Notes: generated by a model from the letters alone, not told the origin. A stretch of 64,000 nucleotides of DNA from Clostridiales bacterium (GCA_019424245.1 JAHYZV010000003.1:124001-188000); one strand, 5' to 3'; shown: positions 16,980-26,571, counted from the first letter of the stretch. Translations and numbers: made by a program.

Positions 16980-17539
16980 ATGGGGAAGAGTGTAGACAGG
17001 AAACAGGTAGATGAGATTAAGAATGATACAATAAGTAAGGATTTCTGGCGAAATAATGAGCATTTTGCAGACCTTTTTAATGCAGTGCTTTTTGGAGGGG
17101 AACAGGTTGTTAAGTCGGATAATCTTGAGGAGATGGATACTGATGTGTCTGGTGTTATTATGGCAGATGATTATAAGCTGTCACTTGGAAGATTCAGGGA
17201 TGTTGTTAAGAAGAATTTTGATGGAATTGAGCTTGTAGTATTAGGACTGGAACTGCAGGAGCATATTCATTATGGAATGCCGCTAAGAACTATGATATAT
17301 GACTCACTTGGGTATCTGAAAGAATTTGAGGGAGTAAGAAAGGGGAGTCGGTTATTATGTGTGAAGCATGGAAAGAGTATTATGATGAAGCAAGACAGGA
17401 TGGGTTTAAGTCTGGTAAAGAACAGGGATTTAAGACGGCAACAATAGAAGATATAATATTTATGATAAGATATGGAATATCAAAGAAGTATTCAGAAAAA
17501 GATTACAACGAAGCACTTTCTAAGATGGCTGCGAAGTAA
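16980..17539 (+). pseudogene. Decayed Rpn-family nuclease gene (internal deletion plus frameshift)
   Basis: The first 100 or so codons from ATG 16980 (RBS AGGAG) match the N-terminus of Rpn-family proteins: FADLFNAVLFGGEQV, FRDVVKK, then a Glu-x-Gln-like LGLELQEHIHYGMP and LRTMIYDSLGYLKE. The frame then loses similarity near 17330 and stops at 17447. The family's C-terminal end (MCEAWKEYYDEARQDGF, SGKEQGFK, then a helical tail) continues in another frame from about 17340 to 17539. The usual middle of about 100 residues is missing. The natural reading is a deletion with a frameshift. Two short proteins could still be made. It is related to the gene at 3-818. Confidence 0.7.
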
Positions 17540-17546
17540 AGATGAA

Positions 17547-17592
17547 CCAACCAGATTATCAATATAACACATGAGGTCTGGTTGGGATTTTT
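17547..17592 (+). terminator. Rho-independent terminator after the decayed Rpn gene
   Basis: CCAACCAGA (17547-17555) pairs with TCTGGTTGG (17577-17585), a 9-bp perfect stem, followed by T5 at 17588-17592. Confidence 0.8.
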
Positions 17593-17608
17593 ATACAATG
17601 AATATATA

Positions 17609-17635
17609 TTGATAATTGTTTTGAGATACTATAAT
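17609..17635 (+). promoter_or_regulatory. Predicted promoter of yifB-dprA-topA-codY
   Basis: TTGATA (17609-17614), a short 15-nt spacer and a perfect TATAAT (17630-17635), 58 bases before the TTG start of yifB. The short spacer lowers confidence in the exact -35. Confidence 0.5.
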
Positions 17636-17692
17636 CATAATAGCTGAACAAATACATATTTAAGTATTGATAGTGAAAGGAGACGGTATTTA

Positions 17693-19228
17693 TTGTACAG
17701 TAGTGTATTGAGTGGGGTATTATATGGATTGAAGGCAGAGATTGTACGGGTTGAGGTTGATGTTGGCAATGGTATTCCAAGTTTTGAGATGAGTGGTTTT
17801 CTTAGCAATGAGGTTAAAGAAGCGAGAGAAAGAGTAAGGGTTGCTATCCGTAATTCTGGGTATGAGCTTCCTCCACAGCGCATTGTGGTAAATATATCTC
17901 CTGCAGATATCAGAAAATGTGGCACAGGTTTTGATTTGCCAATAGCACTGGCTATATTATCAGCAAATGGTTACATAGATGAAGTTAATGTTGATAATAT
18001 GATTATACTTGGTGAGTTGAGCCTTGATGGAAGCATTAATGGTGTAAGCGGGGTATTGCCATGTGTATGTGAAGCAAAGAAATCCGGAATAAGTAAGGCA
18101 CTTATACCAGTGTCTAATTATAATGAAGGCAGAATTGTGGAGAAAGTGAATATCATTCCGACTAACAGTCTGAAAATGGCGGTGCAATATATCAATAATG
18201 GTATAATTGAGAACCAGAGACAGGATAATCCAGAACAATGCCGTACAACAGATAAACAAGAAATTAATTATGCAGATATATGTGGACAGGAGGCTGCAAA
18301 GAGGGCGACTATGATTGCTGTTGCCGGGATGCATAATATCATGTATATCGGGCCGCCGGGAAGCGGAAAAACTATGATGGCAAAACGTATTCCGTCTATC
18401 ATGCCTGATATGACATTTGATGAAAAATTAGCTGTTACCAATATATATAGTGTTGCAGGACAATTAGGAGAGTATGGCGGGCTGATTGAAGACAGACCAT
18501 TCAGGGCACCATATCACAATGTAACTAAGAGTTCATTCTTTGGTGGAGGCATGTTTCCAAGACCAGGAGAGATAACTCTTGCGGGTAAAGGTGTATTATT
18601 TCTTGATGAGATGACGGAGTTTAAGCCAGAAATATTAGAAGGATTAAGGCAGCCTCTTGAAGATAAGGATATAACAATTGTCAGAATGGGCAGGACATAT
18701 ACATATCCGGCAGATTTTATGCTTGTTGGAGCGATGAACCCGTGCAAATGCGGCTATTATCCGGATAGGAGCAGATGCAATTGCTCAGAACAGGATATTA
18801 AAAGATATATGGGGAAAATAAGTATGCCACTATGGGATAGATTTGATATGTGTATCAAGACAGATGAAATAGGATACGAACAGATAAGGTGCAGCAGTGA
18901 TAATGGTAATGTGCCAGATTCAGAAAGCATGAAACAAGCTGTAATGCGTGCAAGACTTGCCCAGCTTAAGCGGTTTAATGGGATGAATATAAAGTATAAT
19001 TCACAGATGAGTACAGGAGATATGAAGAGATTTTGCAGACTTGGAGAAGAGGAAGAAAAATTAATAAAAAGGATATTTGCAAAGAAGCGTCTGACTGCAA
19101 GAGGATATTCAAAGATATTGAAGACTGCAAGAACCATCGCAGATATAGATGGTAATGTTAATATAACAACAGCTAACATAAGCGAGGCGTTCTATTATCG
19201 TGGAATACCAGAGGTGACAATACATTAA
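17693..19228 (+). CDS. yifB: YifB/ComM family AAA+ ATPase (Mg-chelatase subunit-like)
   Basis: ComM, the studied member in naturally transformable bacteria, is a hexameric helicase that extends branch migration of incoming DNA during recombination. The 511-residue protein has the N-terminal ChlI domain, Walker A at about 220-227 (GPPGSGKT), Walker B VLFLDEMTEF, and a zinc-like cluster CGYYPDRSRCNC, then the C-terminal Mg_chelatase domain. Length is normal. The start is TTG at 17693, with AAAGGAGA 9 bases upstream; no ATG fits the family N-terminus. dprA follows 30 bases later. The pairing with dprA fits a role in transformation or recombination. Confidence 0.93.
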   Translation: MYSSVLSGVLYGLKAEIVRVEVDVGNGIPSFEMSGFLSNEVKEARERVRVAIRNSGYELPPQRIVVNISPADIRKCGTGFDLPIALAILSANGYIDEVNVDNMIILGELSLDGSINGVSGVLPCVCEAKKSGISKALIPVSNYNEGRIVEKVNIIPTNSLKMAVQYINNGIIENQRQDNPEQCRTTDKQEINYADICGQEAAKRATMIAVAGMHNIMYIGPPGSGKTMMAKRIPSIMPDMTFDEKLAVTNIYSVAGQLGEYGGLIEDRPFRAPYHNVTKSSFFGGGMFPRPGEITLAGKGVLFLDEMTEFKPEILEGLRQPLEDKDITIVRMGRTYTYPADFMLVGAMNPCKCGYYPDRSRCNCSEQDIKRYMGKISMPLWDRFDMCIKTDEIGYEQIRCSSDNGNVPDSESMKQAVMRARLAQLKRFNGMNIKYNSQMSTGDMKRFCRLGEEEEKLIKRIFAKKRLTARGYSKILKTARTIADIDGNVNITTANISEAFYYRGIPEVTIH

Positions 19229-19258
19229 AGAAGCAATACACTAGGCAGGAGGTTTATC

Positions 19259-20398
19259 TTGAAAGATGATTATTATTGGTTTTGGATTAATAATATTACA
19301 GGAATAGCTAACATTAAGCTGAGATATTTATTTAAGGTATTCGATACACCAGAGGATATATATAAAGCATCAGATAAGATGTTTGAAGGTGTCATGGGAA
19401 TAAAACCTGATGATATATATTCTATAAAGGAATCTAGAAAAAGTGAGTATATATATAGGGAATATTCTGAACTGGATAAGAAGAATATTAAATTCACATA
19501 TCCGGGTAAATATAATTATCCTGAAAGATTGATGAATATATACGATTATCCTTATATAATTTATTATAAAGGAAGTCTGCCACAGTCGGACGTTCCGTCA
19601 GTAGCAATTGTCGGGGCAAGGAACTGTACAGAATATGGGAGGTCAGTAGCAGGAAGATTTGCAGAAGATTTTGCAGACATGGGAATTCAGGTTATAAGTG
19701 GAATGGCACTTGGGATAGATGCGGCGGCACAGAAAGGTGCTGTTAGAAAAGGCGGTTATAGTATGGCTGTTCTTGGATGTGGGGTTGATATATGTTATCC
19801 CAGAACTAATATAGAATTATACACACAACTTGAGTGCAATGGTGGAATTATTTCAGAGTATTCACCGGGGACACCGCCTAAAGCGGGGCTGTTTCCTATG
19901 AGAAACAGAATTATTAGTGCAATGTCAGATGCACTTATTGTGGTGGAGGCAAAGCAAAAAAGTGGCTCACTCATAACAGCAGATCAGGCACTTGACCAGA
20001 ACCGAGATGTTTATGTTGTTCCGGGTAGAATTGGGGATACTCTGTCAGAGGGGTGTCTTAAACTGTTGAAGGAAGGCGCACAGCTGATTACATCACCTAA
20101 TGATATATGTGCAACGGAATCTATTAACAGATATATTAATTGTAGCAAAAAAGATGACAATTGTATGAATAGTTTGAATAATAATGGTATATTTGAAGAA
20201 AAATTTAAAAAATCAGGACTTGCAAGCCCTAAGAATATGGTGTATAGTCAAATCAATTTGTTTCCAGTAAGTCTGGAGATGATAGTTAATAATTCTGGAT
20301 TGAATCTTGTAGAGGCGGAGGGGATTCTGCTTGAATTAGAGTTAGATGGACTTATAGAAGAGGTTTCTAAGAATTATTATATAAGGAAGCATATTTGA
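19259..20398 (+). CDS. dprA: DNA-processing protein DprA
   Basis: DprA binds incoming single-stranded DNA and loads RecA during natural transformation. The 379-residue protein has an N-terminal SAM-like region, the Rossmann DprA core (about 95-300; VAIVGARNCTEYGRSVA, ISGMALGIDAAAQ, AVLGCGVDICYP, PMRNRIISAMSD, SGSLITADQAL, VPGRI), and a C-terminal winged-helix part (DML1-like, about 315-379). The start is TTG at 19259 with AGGCAGGAGG directly upstream. topA starts 16 bases after its stop, as in B. subtilis (dprA-topA). Confidence 0.93.
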   Translation: MKDDYYWFWINNITGIANIKLRYLFKVFDTPEDIYKASDKMFEGVMGIKPDDIYSIKESRKSEYIYREYSELDKKNIKFTYPGKYNYPERLMNIYDYPYIIYYKGSLPQSDVPSVAIVGARNCTEYGRSVAGRFAEDFADMGIQVISGMALGIDAAAQKGAVRKGGYSMAVLGCGVDICYPRTNIELYTQLECNGGIISEYSPGTPPKAGLFPMRNRIISAMSDALIVVEAKQKSGSLITADQALDQNRDVYVVPGRIGDTLSEGCLKLLKEGAQLITSPNDICATESINRYINCSKKDDNCMNSLNNNGIFEEKFKKSGLASPKNMVYSQINLFPVSLEMIVNNSGLNLVEAEGILLELELDGLIEEVSKNYYIRKHI

Positions 20399-20413
20399 TA
20401 TGGAGGGCTATTA

Positions 20414-22489
20414 ATGCATAAGTATTTGGTTATAGTGGAGTCACCTGCCAAGGTAAAGACTATCAGTAAATTCCTTGGGGCAAACTACAAGGTAATGGCA
20501 TCACAGGGACATGTAAGAGATCTTCCTAAAAGCCAGATGGGTGTAGATGTTGAACATGATTATGAACCTAAGTATATAACAATCAGAGGGAAAGGAGATA
20601 TTCTTGCTGCTTTAAGAAAAGAAGCGAAGAAAGCAGATAAAGTATATCTTGCAACCGATCCCGACCGCGAGGGAGAGGCTATTTCATGGCATCTGGCAGC
20701 GGCACTTAAGTTAGAAGACAAGGATATATACAGAATAACATTTAATGAGATTACCAAGAATGCTGTTAAGGCATCGCTTAAGGAAGCAAGAAAGATTGAT
20801 ATGAATCTTGTAGATGCACAGCAGGCAAGAAGAGTTCTTGACAGAGTAGTTGGATATGGAATCAGTCCGCTTCTATGGGCTAAGATTAAGAGAGGACTTA
20901 GCGCCGGAAGAGTACAGTCAGTTGCGTTAAGAATGATATGTGACAGAGAGAATGAGATTGATGCATTTATTCCAGAAGAATACTGGACCATGGAGGCTTC
21001 TCTTAATATAAAGGGAGAAAAGAAACCGCTTGTTGCAAAGTTTTATGGGGACAGAAACGGAAAAATTGATATTAAGAATGCAGCACAGATGCAGAAGATT
21101 CTTGATGAAGTCAAAAACTCCGGTTTCAGTATAGAAAGTGTTAAGAAAAGTGAGAAGATTAAGAAATCTCCACTTCCGTTTACTACAAGTACACTCCAGC
21201 AGGAAGCTGCCAAGACACTTAATATGTCTACAAAGAGAACTATGAACATAGCACAGCAGCTTTATGAAGGTGTTGATATTAAGGGCAGAGGAACAGTAGG
21301 TCTTATAACATATTTAAGAACAGATTCTACAAGAGTTGCAGATGAGGCAAAAACTGCTTCAAAAGATTATATCAGTGAGAATTATGGGGAGAAGTACCTT
21401 CCACAGAGTTCTAATACCAAGAAGGATGACAAGAAGATTCAGGATGCACATGAAGCAATCAGACCAACGGATCTTTCTTTATCACCGGCATTGGTTAAGG
21501 AATCATTGCAGAGAGATCAGTTCAGGCTTTATCAGCTTATATGGAAGAGATTTGTTGCGAGTCAGATGGCACCTGCACAGTATGAGACAACTTCTGTAAG
21601 AATAGGAGCTGGTGAATATATATTTACAGTATCAGCATCAAAGATTGTTTTTGATGGATTTATGTCTGTATACAAGTCTGATGACGATAATGAAGAAACT
21701 AATGCACTTGCTAAGGGACTTGACGAGAATTCAGTCCTTACACTTGATGATGTGAATGGTACACAGCATTTTACACAGCCACCTGCACATTTTACAGAGG
21801 CATCACTTGTAAAAGCACTCGAAGAACAGGGAATAGGACGTCCAAGTACTTATGCTCCTACAATATCAACAATAATTGCAAGACATTATGTAATTAAAGA
21901 AAATAAAAATCTTTATATATCAGAGCTTGGCAATGCTGTTAATAATATTATGATGACAGCTTTTCCTACTATTGTTGATGTTAAGTTTACAGCTAATATG
22001 GAGTCTCTTCTTGATGGTGTTGCTGAAGGAACCGTGGAATGGAAGGAAATTATAAGAAACTTCTATCCGGATCTTAAAGTTGCGATTGATGAGGCAGAAA
22101 AAGAACTTGAACATGTTAAGATAGAGGATGAGGTTACTGATGTTATATGTGACAAATGCGGCAGAAATATGGTTATTAAGTATGGTCCTCATGGTAAGTT
22201 CTTAGGTTGTCCGGGATTTCCCGAGTGTCATAATACCAAGCCTTATCTTGAAAAAATAGGTGTTGCATGTCCAAAATGTGGAAAAGATGTTATATTAAAG
22301 AAGACTAAGAAGGGCAGAATGTTTTATGGCTGCGAAGGATATCCAGAGTGCGATTTTGTGTCATGGCAGAAGCCTTCAGATAAGAAATGTCCTAAGTGTG
22401 GCGGATACATGATTGAGAAGGGCAGTAAACTTGTATGTGCTGATGAAACCTGCGGATATGTAGAATCAAAGAATGATAAAGAGCAGTAG
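20414..22489 (+). CDS. topA: DNA topoisomerase I
   Basis: This type IA enzyme relaxes negative supercoils. The 691-residue protein opens with the Toprim domain (YLVIVESPAKVKTI; ATDPDREGEAISWHL holds the DxDxE metal site). The active-site tyrosine is Tyr300 in GLITYLRTDSTR. Three C-terminal four-cysteine zinc ribbons start near residues 579, 619 and 660. The length and order of domains are normal for Firmicutes. It starts at ATG 20414, behind GGAGGGC. Confidence 0.97.
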   Translation: MHKYLVIVESPAKVKTISKFLGANYKVMASQGHVRDLPKSQMGVDVEHDYEPKYITIRGKGDILAALRKEAKKADKVYLATDPDREGEAISWHLAAALKLEDKDIYRITFNEITKNAVKASLKEARKIDMNLVDAQQARRVLDRVVGYGISPLLWAKIKRGLSAGRVQSVALRMICDRENEIDAFIPEEYWTMEASLNIKGEKKPLVAKFYGDRNGKIDIKNAAQMQKILDEVKNSGFSIESVKKSEKIKKSPLPFTTSTLQQEAAKTLNMSTKRTMNIAQQLYEGVDIKGRGTVGLITYLRTDSTRVADEAKTASKDYISENYGEKYLPQSSNTKKDDKKIQDAHEAIRPTDLSLSPALVKESLQRDQFRLYQLIWKRFVASQMAPAQYETTSVRIGAGEYIFTVSASKIVFDGFMSVYKSDDDNEETNALAKGLDENSVLTLDDVNGTQHFTQPPAHFTEASLVKALEEQGIGRPSTYAPTISTIIARHYVIKENKNLYISELGNAVNNIMMTAFPTIVDVKFTANMESLLDGVAEGTVEWKEIIRNFYPDLKVAIDEAEKELEHVKIEDEVTDVICDKCGRNMVIKYGPHGKFLGCPGFPECHNTKPYLEKIGVACPKCGKDVILKKTKKGRMFYGCEGYPECDFVSWQKPSDKKCPKCGGYMIEKGSKLVCADETCGYVESKNDKEQ

Positions 22490-22535
22490 CTGATATATGT
22501 GAATTGCTTTTTAAAAGAAGGATGGGGGATTTACA

Positions 22536-23306
22536 ATGAGTGTTCAGCTTCTCGACAAAACGAGGAAAATTAATAAGCTGCTTCACAATAATCATTCTCA
22601 CAGAGTGGAATTTAATGATATCTGTGAGGTGCTTAGTGGAATATTAGAGTCGAACATTCTGGTTATAAGCCAGAAGGGTAAGATACTAGGAGCGGCTTCA
22701 TACAGCGGAATTGATAAAATAGGTGAGCTTATAACAGCTGATACAGGCGGATTTGTTGATAATATGCTTAATGAAAGATTGTTGGGAGTGTTATCAACTA
22801 AAGAAAATGTTAATCTGCTTACATTGGGCTTTTCAGGTGGAAGTGAACGTAAGTTTAAGGCTTTAATAGCTCCTGTTGACATAGCTGGGGAAAGACTTGG
22901 AACATTATTTATCTATAAATGTGTTGCTGATTATGATATAGATGATATTATTCTATGTGAGTATGGTGCAACAGTTGTAGGATTAGAGATGATGAGTTCT
23001 GTTAATAATGAGAATGCAGAAGATGAGAGAAAGAAAAAGATTGTTAAGTCAGCAATAAAGACATTATCGGCATCAGAACTACAGGCCGTCAAAGCGGTAT
23101 TTGCACATATGGATGGAATGGATGGCATTCTGGTTGCAAGCCGAATAGCGGATGATACAGGAATTACAAGATCTGTAATTGTTAATGCACTTAAGAAGTT
23201 TGACAGTGCTGGTGTTATATCAACAAAATCTTCTGGAATGAAAGGAACAAAGATAAAAGTTCTTAATGAAGTTGTATATGATGAATTGAAAAAACTTGAA
23301 GATTGA
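22536..23306 (+). CDS. codY: GTP- and branched-chain amino acid-sensing repressor CodY
   Basis: CodY represses stationary-phase, nutrient-uptake, competence and motility genes when GTP and branched-chain amino acids are plentiful. The 256-residue protein has an N-terminal GAF domain (about 1-155), a linker helix and a winged helix-turn-helix near 200-235 (ASRIADDTGITRSVIVNAL, then KFDSAGVISTKSSGMKGTKI). It lies directly upstream of the fla/che operon, as in B. subtilis, where CodY represses that operon. I could not find a good match to the CodY box AATTTTCWGAAAATT near the flgB promoter. RBS GGATGGGGG precedes ATG 22536. Confidence 0.95.
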   Translation: MSVQLLDKTRKINKLLHNNHSHRVEFNDICEVLSGILESNILVISQKGKILGAASYSGIDKIGELITADTGGFVDNMLNERLLGVLSTKENVNLLTLGFSGGSERKFKALIAPVDIAGERLGTLFIYKCVADYDIDDIILCEYGATVVGLEMMSSVNNENAEDERKKKIVKSAIKTLSASELQAVKAVFAHMDGMDGILVASRIADDTGITRSVIVNALKKFDSAGVISTKSSGMKGTKIKVLNEVVYDELKKLED

Positions 23307-23359
23307 GAGTATACATTGTATAATTGATAGGGCTTAAAGGATTGAGCTTGAGATGGTGG

Positions 23360-23393
23360 GATGGATCCAATGTCTGATTGGATTCATCTTTTT
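23360..23393 (+). terminator. Rho-independent terminator after codY
   Basis: An 11-bp stem (23360-23370 with 23378-23388, one G-T pair) with a 7-nt loop, followed by T5. It separates codY from the flagellar operon. Confidence 0.85.
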
Positions 23394-23455
23394 GTATAAG
23401 TATACATATTGATACATGATAATCCAATGAAATGTGGCAAAATATGAAAAAAATC

Positions 23456-23483
23456 TTGTTTTTTTTATATTATAATTTATAAT
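23456..23483 (+). promoter_or_regulatory. Predicted sigma-A promoter of the fla/che operon
   Basis: TTGTTT (23456-23461), a 16-nt spacer and TATAAT (23478-23483). A second TATAAT at 23471-23476 lies too close to that -35. It sits 68 bases before flgB in a 158-base gap after the codY terminator. I see no sigma-D-type promoter (TAAA-N15-GCCGATAT) here. Confidence 0.6.
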
Positions 23484-23551
23484 GTATGTAGTGTTTTTAT
23501 GTTTTCGTAGTAGGCATATTTTGTGCTTATTGAATAAGAAAGGAAATAAAT

Positions 23552-23944
23552 ATGAGTACAGGCGCTTTTGGATATGTTAATTTGTTAAAGTCAGCGGCAG
23601 ATGCGAGCTGGACAAGAGAGGAAGTTCTTACTAACAATATAGCTAATGTTGATACACCTAATTATAAAAGGCAGGATGTTGAATTTAGTTCGTATCTTGC
23701 CAATGCACTCCAACGTTCAGGAAAGAATTCAGCATCTCTTACACAGAGAGTTAATAATGTTAATTATAATGATCTGGCTATAAGGACTTACACTGATAAC
23801 AGCACATTATCGTATAGAACTGATGGCAATAATGTAGATCTGTCAACAGAGAATGTTGAACTTGCTTCAGAACAGATTAACTATAATGCTCTTATTGACA
23901 GTATGAATAATGAGTTTTCAAGATTTAAGGCAGTGCTTAAATAA
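23552..23944 (+). CDS. flgB: Flagellar basal body rod protein FlgB
   Basis: FlgB is the proximal rod subunit. The 130-residue protein has the rod-type N-terminal motif VLTNNIANVDTPNYKRQDVEF and a C-terminal helix (NVELASEQINYNALIDSMNN) that packs against other rod proteins. It is first in the fla/che operon, with flgC 38 bases on. RBS AAAGGA precedes ATG 23552. Confidence 0.95.
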   Translation: MSTGAFGYVNLLKSAADASWTREEVLTNNIANVDTPNYKRQDVEFSSYLANALQRSGKNSASLTQRVNNVNYNDLAIRTYTDNSTLSYRTDGNNVDLSTENVELASEQINYNALIDSMNNEFSRFKAVLK

Positions 23945-23982
23945 TATATAATGTGATTGATATATGGAAGGAGAACAGGACT

Positions 23983-24483
23983 ATGTCTATGTTTACGGCA
24001 TTTAATATTAGCGCATCCGGAATGACAGCCCAGCAGTTAAGAACGGATGTTATATCAGAGAATATAGCTAATGCAGACACAACAAGAACGAGTGATGGAA
24101 CTCCCTATGTAAGAAAAGCGGTTGTGTTTACCGAAAAGACAATGACTGGTACAGCACTTGGAAAGTCTGCGTATGGTTCATATGGTACAGGAGCATATTC
24201 AACATTTTCAGATGCATTAAGACTTGCCAATGGTGGTGTTGTTGGAAGCGGCGTTAAGGTGACATCTGTATATGAGGATACATCAACAGATATGGAAAGG
24301 GTATATGATCCTTCACATCCGGATGCTGATGAGAATGGATATGTTACATATCCTAATGTGAATGTGGTTCAGGAGATGACAGATCTTATAGATGCATCAC
24401 GTTCATATGAAGCTAATATATCAGCATTTAATGCCAGTAAATCTATGGCAAGCAAGGGACTTTCAATAGGTTCTGCTACATAA
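23983..24483 (+). CDS. flgC: Flagellar basal body rod protein FlgC
   Basis: FlgC is the second proximal rod protein. The 166-residue protein carries the ISASGMTAQQLRTDVISENIANADTT-type rod motif and ends in the conserved NVVQEMTDLIDASRSYEANISAFNA helix region. ATG 23983 is chosen over an earlier in-frame ATG (23953) because GGAAGGAG lies 9 bases upstream and the protein then begins MSMFTAF, as in the family. Confidence 0.95.
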   Translation: MSMFTAFNISASGMTAQQLRTDVISENIANADTTRTSDGTPYVRKAVVFTEKTMTGTALGKSAYGSYGTGAYSTFSDALRLANGGVVGSGVKVTSVYEDTSTDMERVYDPSHPDADENGYVTYPNVNVVQEMTDLIDASRSYEANISAFNASKSMASKGLSIGSAT

Positions 24484-24550
24484 CATATGTGGATAACTGG
24501 TTTAATTCATATGATTAATACTATATTTGAACAAAAAGAGGAGATTTAAC

Positions 24551-24889
24551 ATGGATCTTACTAGTGCAATAGGAAGCCTTGGCGGTGATTATGTCAATAA
24601 GGTTACATCGGCAATGAAAGATAATGCATCACTTAGTACATCTAAAAGCAAAGATTCAGATACAACATTTGATGCTATATATGACTCAGTGGCAGGGTTG
24701 CTGAACAGTACCAACTCATATGTGCAGAAAGCACAGCAGGCAGAGATAGATTATGCTCTTGGCAATATGACTAATACTCATGAGCTTGGAGTTTATCAGC
24801 AGGAGGCTAATATTGCTCTGCAGTATACAGTAGCAATAAGGGATAAGGCATTGGAGGCCTATAACTCTATTATGAATATGTCAATGTAA
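24551..24889 (+). CDS. fliE: Flagellar hook-basal body complex protein FliE
   Basis: FliE joins the MS ring to the rod. The 112-residue protein is mostly helical, ending in YTVAIRDKALEAYNSIMNMSM, the family's C-terminal signature (RDK..EAY..IM.M). ATG 24551 is chosen because AGAGGAGA lies just upstream. fliF starts 14 bases after the stop. Confidence 0.92.
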   Translation: MDLTSAIGSLGGDYVNKVTSAMKDNASLSTSKSKDSDTTFDAIYDSVAGLLNSTNSYVQKAQQAEIDYALGNMTNTHELGVYQQEANIALQYTVAIRDKALEAYNSIMNMSM

Positions 24890-24902
24890 TTAGGGGTTTT
24901 AT

Positions 24903-26510
24903 ATGGATAAATTAAAACAGATTCCAGCCAGATTTCTTGAAATATGGAAAAGCTGGTCCAGAAATCAGAAGATAATAATTGTGAGTGCTGTAGCTGTATT
25001 TATTGCGGCGGTTGTTGTTATTGCAGTTGTGTTATCAAGACCAACATATCAGGAACTTACAAGATGTGAAGATTATAATGAGATGAATACAGTTACTTCA
25101 CTGCTTACAGATAATGGGTATACATATCAAATTGATAATATGGCAGTTAAGGTAAAGGAACAGGATCTTACTAATGCTAAGATGCTTATTGCTTCTAATG
25201 ATATTAAACCTTCGGGATATTCATTAGATGATGCTCTTAATAGCAGTCTTACAACAACAGAGTCTGATAAGAATAAGAAGTATGCCAAATATCTTGAAAC
25301 TAAGTTTGAAAATGATATTACTTCTTTAGACGGAATCAAATCTGCATCTGTTACAGTACATTTGTCAGATGATACGAATTCATTCTATTCTACAAAGAAA
25401 GATACAACTGTAGCCGTTACGATTGATACTAATAAGACAGTTGGAGAAGACACAGCGGAAAGTATAGCAGTTCTTCTTGCAACAGCAGTAGGAAGCAGCA
25501 ATACTAATGGTATTACAATTATTGATACATCAGGAAAGACATTGTTTAATGGAGCTGATAATTCGGGTTCAGTTTCTAATATTGCTTATTCAAGCAAGTT
25601 AAAGTATAAGTCACAGATTGAATCAACGGTAGCAGCAAGTGTTAAGAATACAGCACTTTCAACATCACTGTTTAATGATGCAACAGTTGCTATTAATCTT
25701 GATCTTGACTGGGATACTGTGAATAAGATTGCTACTGAGTATACAGCACAGGAAGGCAGAGAAGAAGGTCTGTATGATACTTCTTATGAACTTGAATCGA
25801 ATGGAACAAATGGTGCAGGTGGAACACCAGGAACTACGAGTAATGGAGAAACAGGAACAACCTACGATCTTACAGATGGTACATCAAGTTCATCAACATA
25901 TACTGTAAAACAGTATCAGTATCTTCCTAACCAGCTTGTTACTACAACTAATAGTGATCCTGGAAAGATAGTATATGGTACTTCTACAATGGCTGTAACG
26001 CTTATAAAGAATGTTATTTATAATGAAGAAGATTGTAAGAATCTTGGATATCTTGATAATATGACATGGGATGAATTCAAGGCTCAGAACGCAAATCCTG
26101 TTCAGGTTAATGTTGATAATGACTGGATGAATATGTTTTCAAGTGCTACAGGAATCTCAACTAATAACATTACTGTTTTAGCATATAATGTACCTTATTT
26201 CTATGATGCACCGAAGACTAGCGTATTAAGCCGTGCTTCATTCTGGATTCAGATTGGACTGGCTGTTGCTATACTTGGTATTCTTGTGTTTATAGTTTTG
26301 AGAAGCGCAAGACCACTTACAGTAGAAGAGAAGGAACCGGAACTTTCTGTAGAAGAAATGCTTGCTTCAACTAAAGAAAACCAGCCTTCTGTTGATGATA
26401 TTGATCTTCAGGAGAAGTCGGAGACGAGAAAAGCTATTGAGAAGTTTGTTGATGAGAATCCTGAAGCAGTTGCATTACTGCTTAGAAACTGGCTTAATGA
26501 TGACTGGTGA
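24903..26510 (+). CDS. fliF: Flagellar MS-ring protein FliF
   Basis: FliF forms the membrane ring that houses the export gate. The 535-residue protein has two membrane helices (about 22-46 and 443-467) with ring-building motifs between them (YQELTRCEDYNEMNTVTSLL; KYAKYLETKFENDITSLDGI). A long Gly/Thr/Ser-rich loop lies near 300-335. The C-terminal tail (about 500-535), ending in RNWLNDDW, is the FliG-binding segment. Its length is normal for clostridia. Confidence 0.95.
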   Translation: MDKLKQIPARFLEIWKSWSRNQKIIIVSAVAVFIAAVVVIAVVLSRPTYQELTRCEDYNEMNTVTSLLTDNGYTYQIDNMAVKVKEQDLTNAKMLIASNDIKPSGYSLDDALNSSLTTTESDKNKKYAKYLETKFENDITSLDGIKSASVTVHLSDDTNSFYSTKKDTTVAVTIDTNKTVGEDTAESIAVLLATAVGSSNTNGITIIDTSGKTLFNGADNSGSVSNIAYSSKLKYKSQIESTVAASVKNTALSTSLFNDATVAINLDLDWDTVNKIATEYTAQEGREEGLYDTSYELESNGTNGAGGTPGTTSNGETGTTYDLTDGTSSSSTYTVKQYQYLPNQLVTTTNSDPGKIVYGTSTMAVTLIKNVIYNEEDCKNLGYLDNMTWDEFKAQNANPVQVNVDNDWMNMFSSATGISTNNITVLAYNVPYFYDAPKTSVLSRASFWIQIGLAVAILGILVFIVLRSARPLTVEEKEPELSVEEMLASTKENQPSVDDIDLQEKSETRKAIEKFVDENPEAVALLLRNWLNDDW

Positions 26511-26571
26511 TTATTATGATGGATAGGACCTGAAAGGTCAATTGATTACATATGATTGGAGATGGAAACAT

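Noticed and set aside
23394..23551. CodY box or sigma-D promoter before flgB
   Set aside because: No stretch matches AATTTTCWGAAAATT or TAAA-N15-GCCGATAT well enough; only a sigma-A-like promoter is supported.
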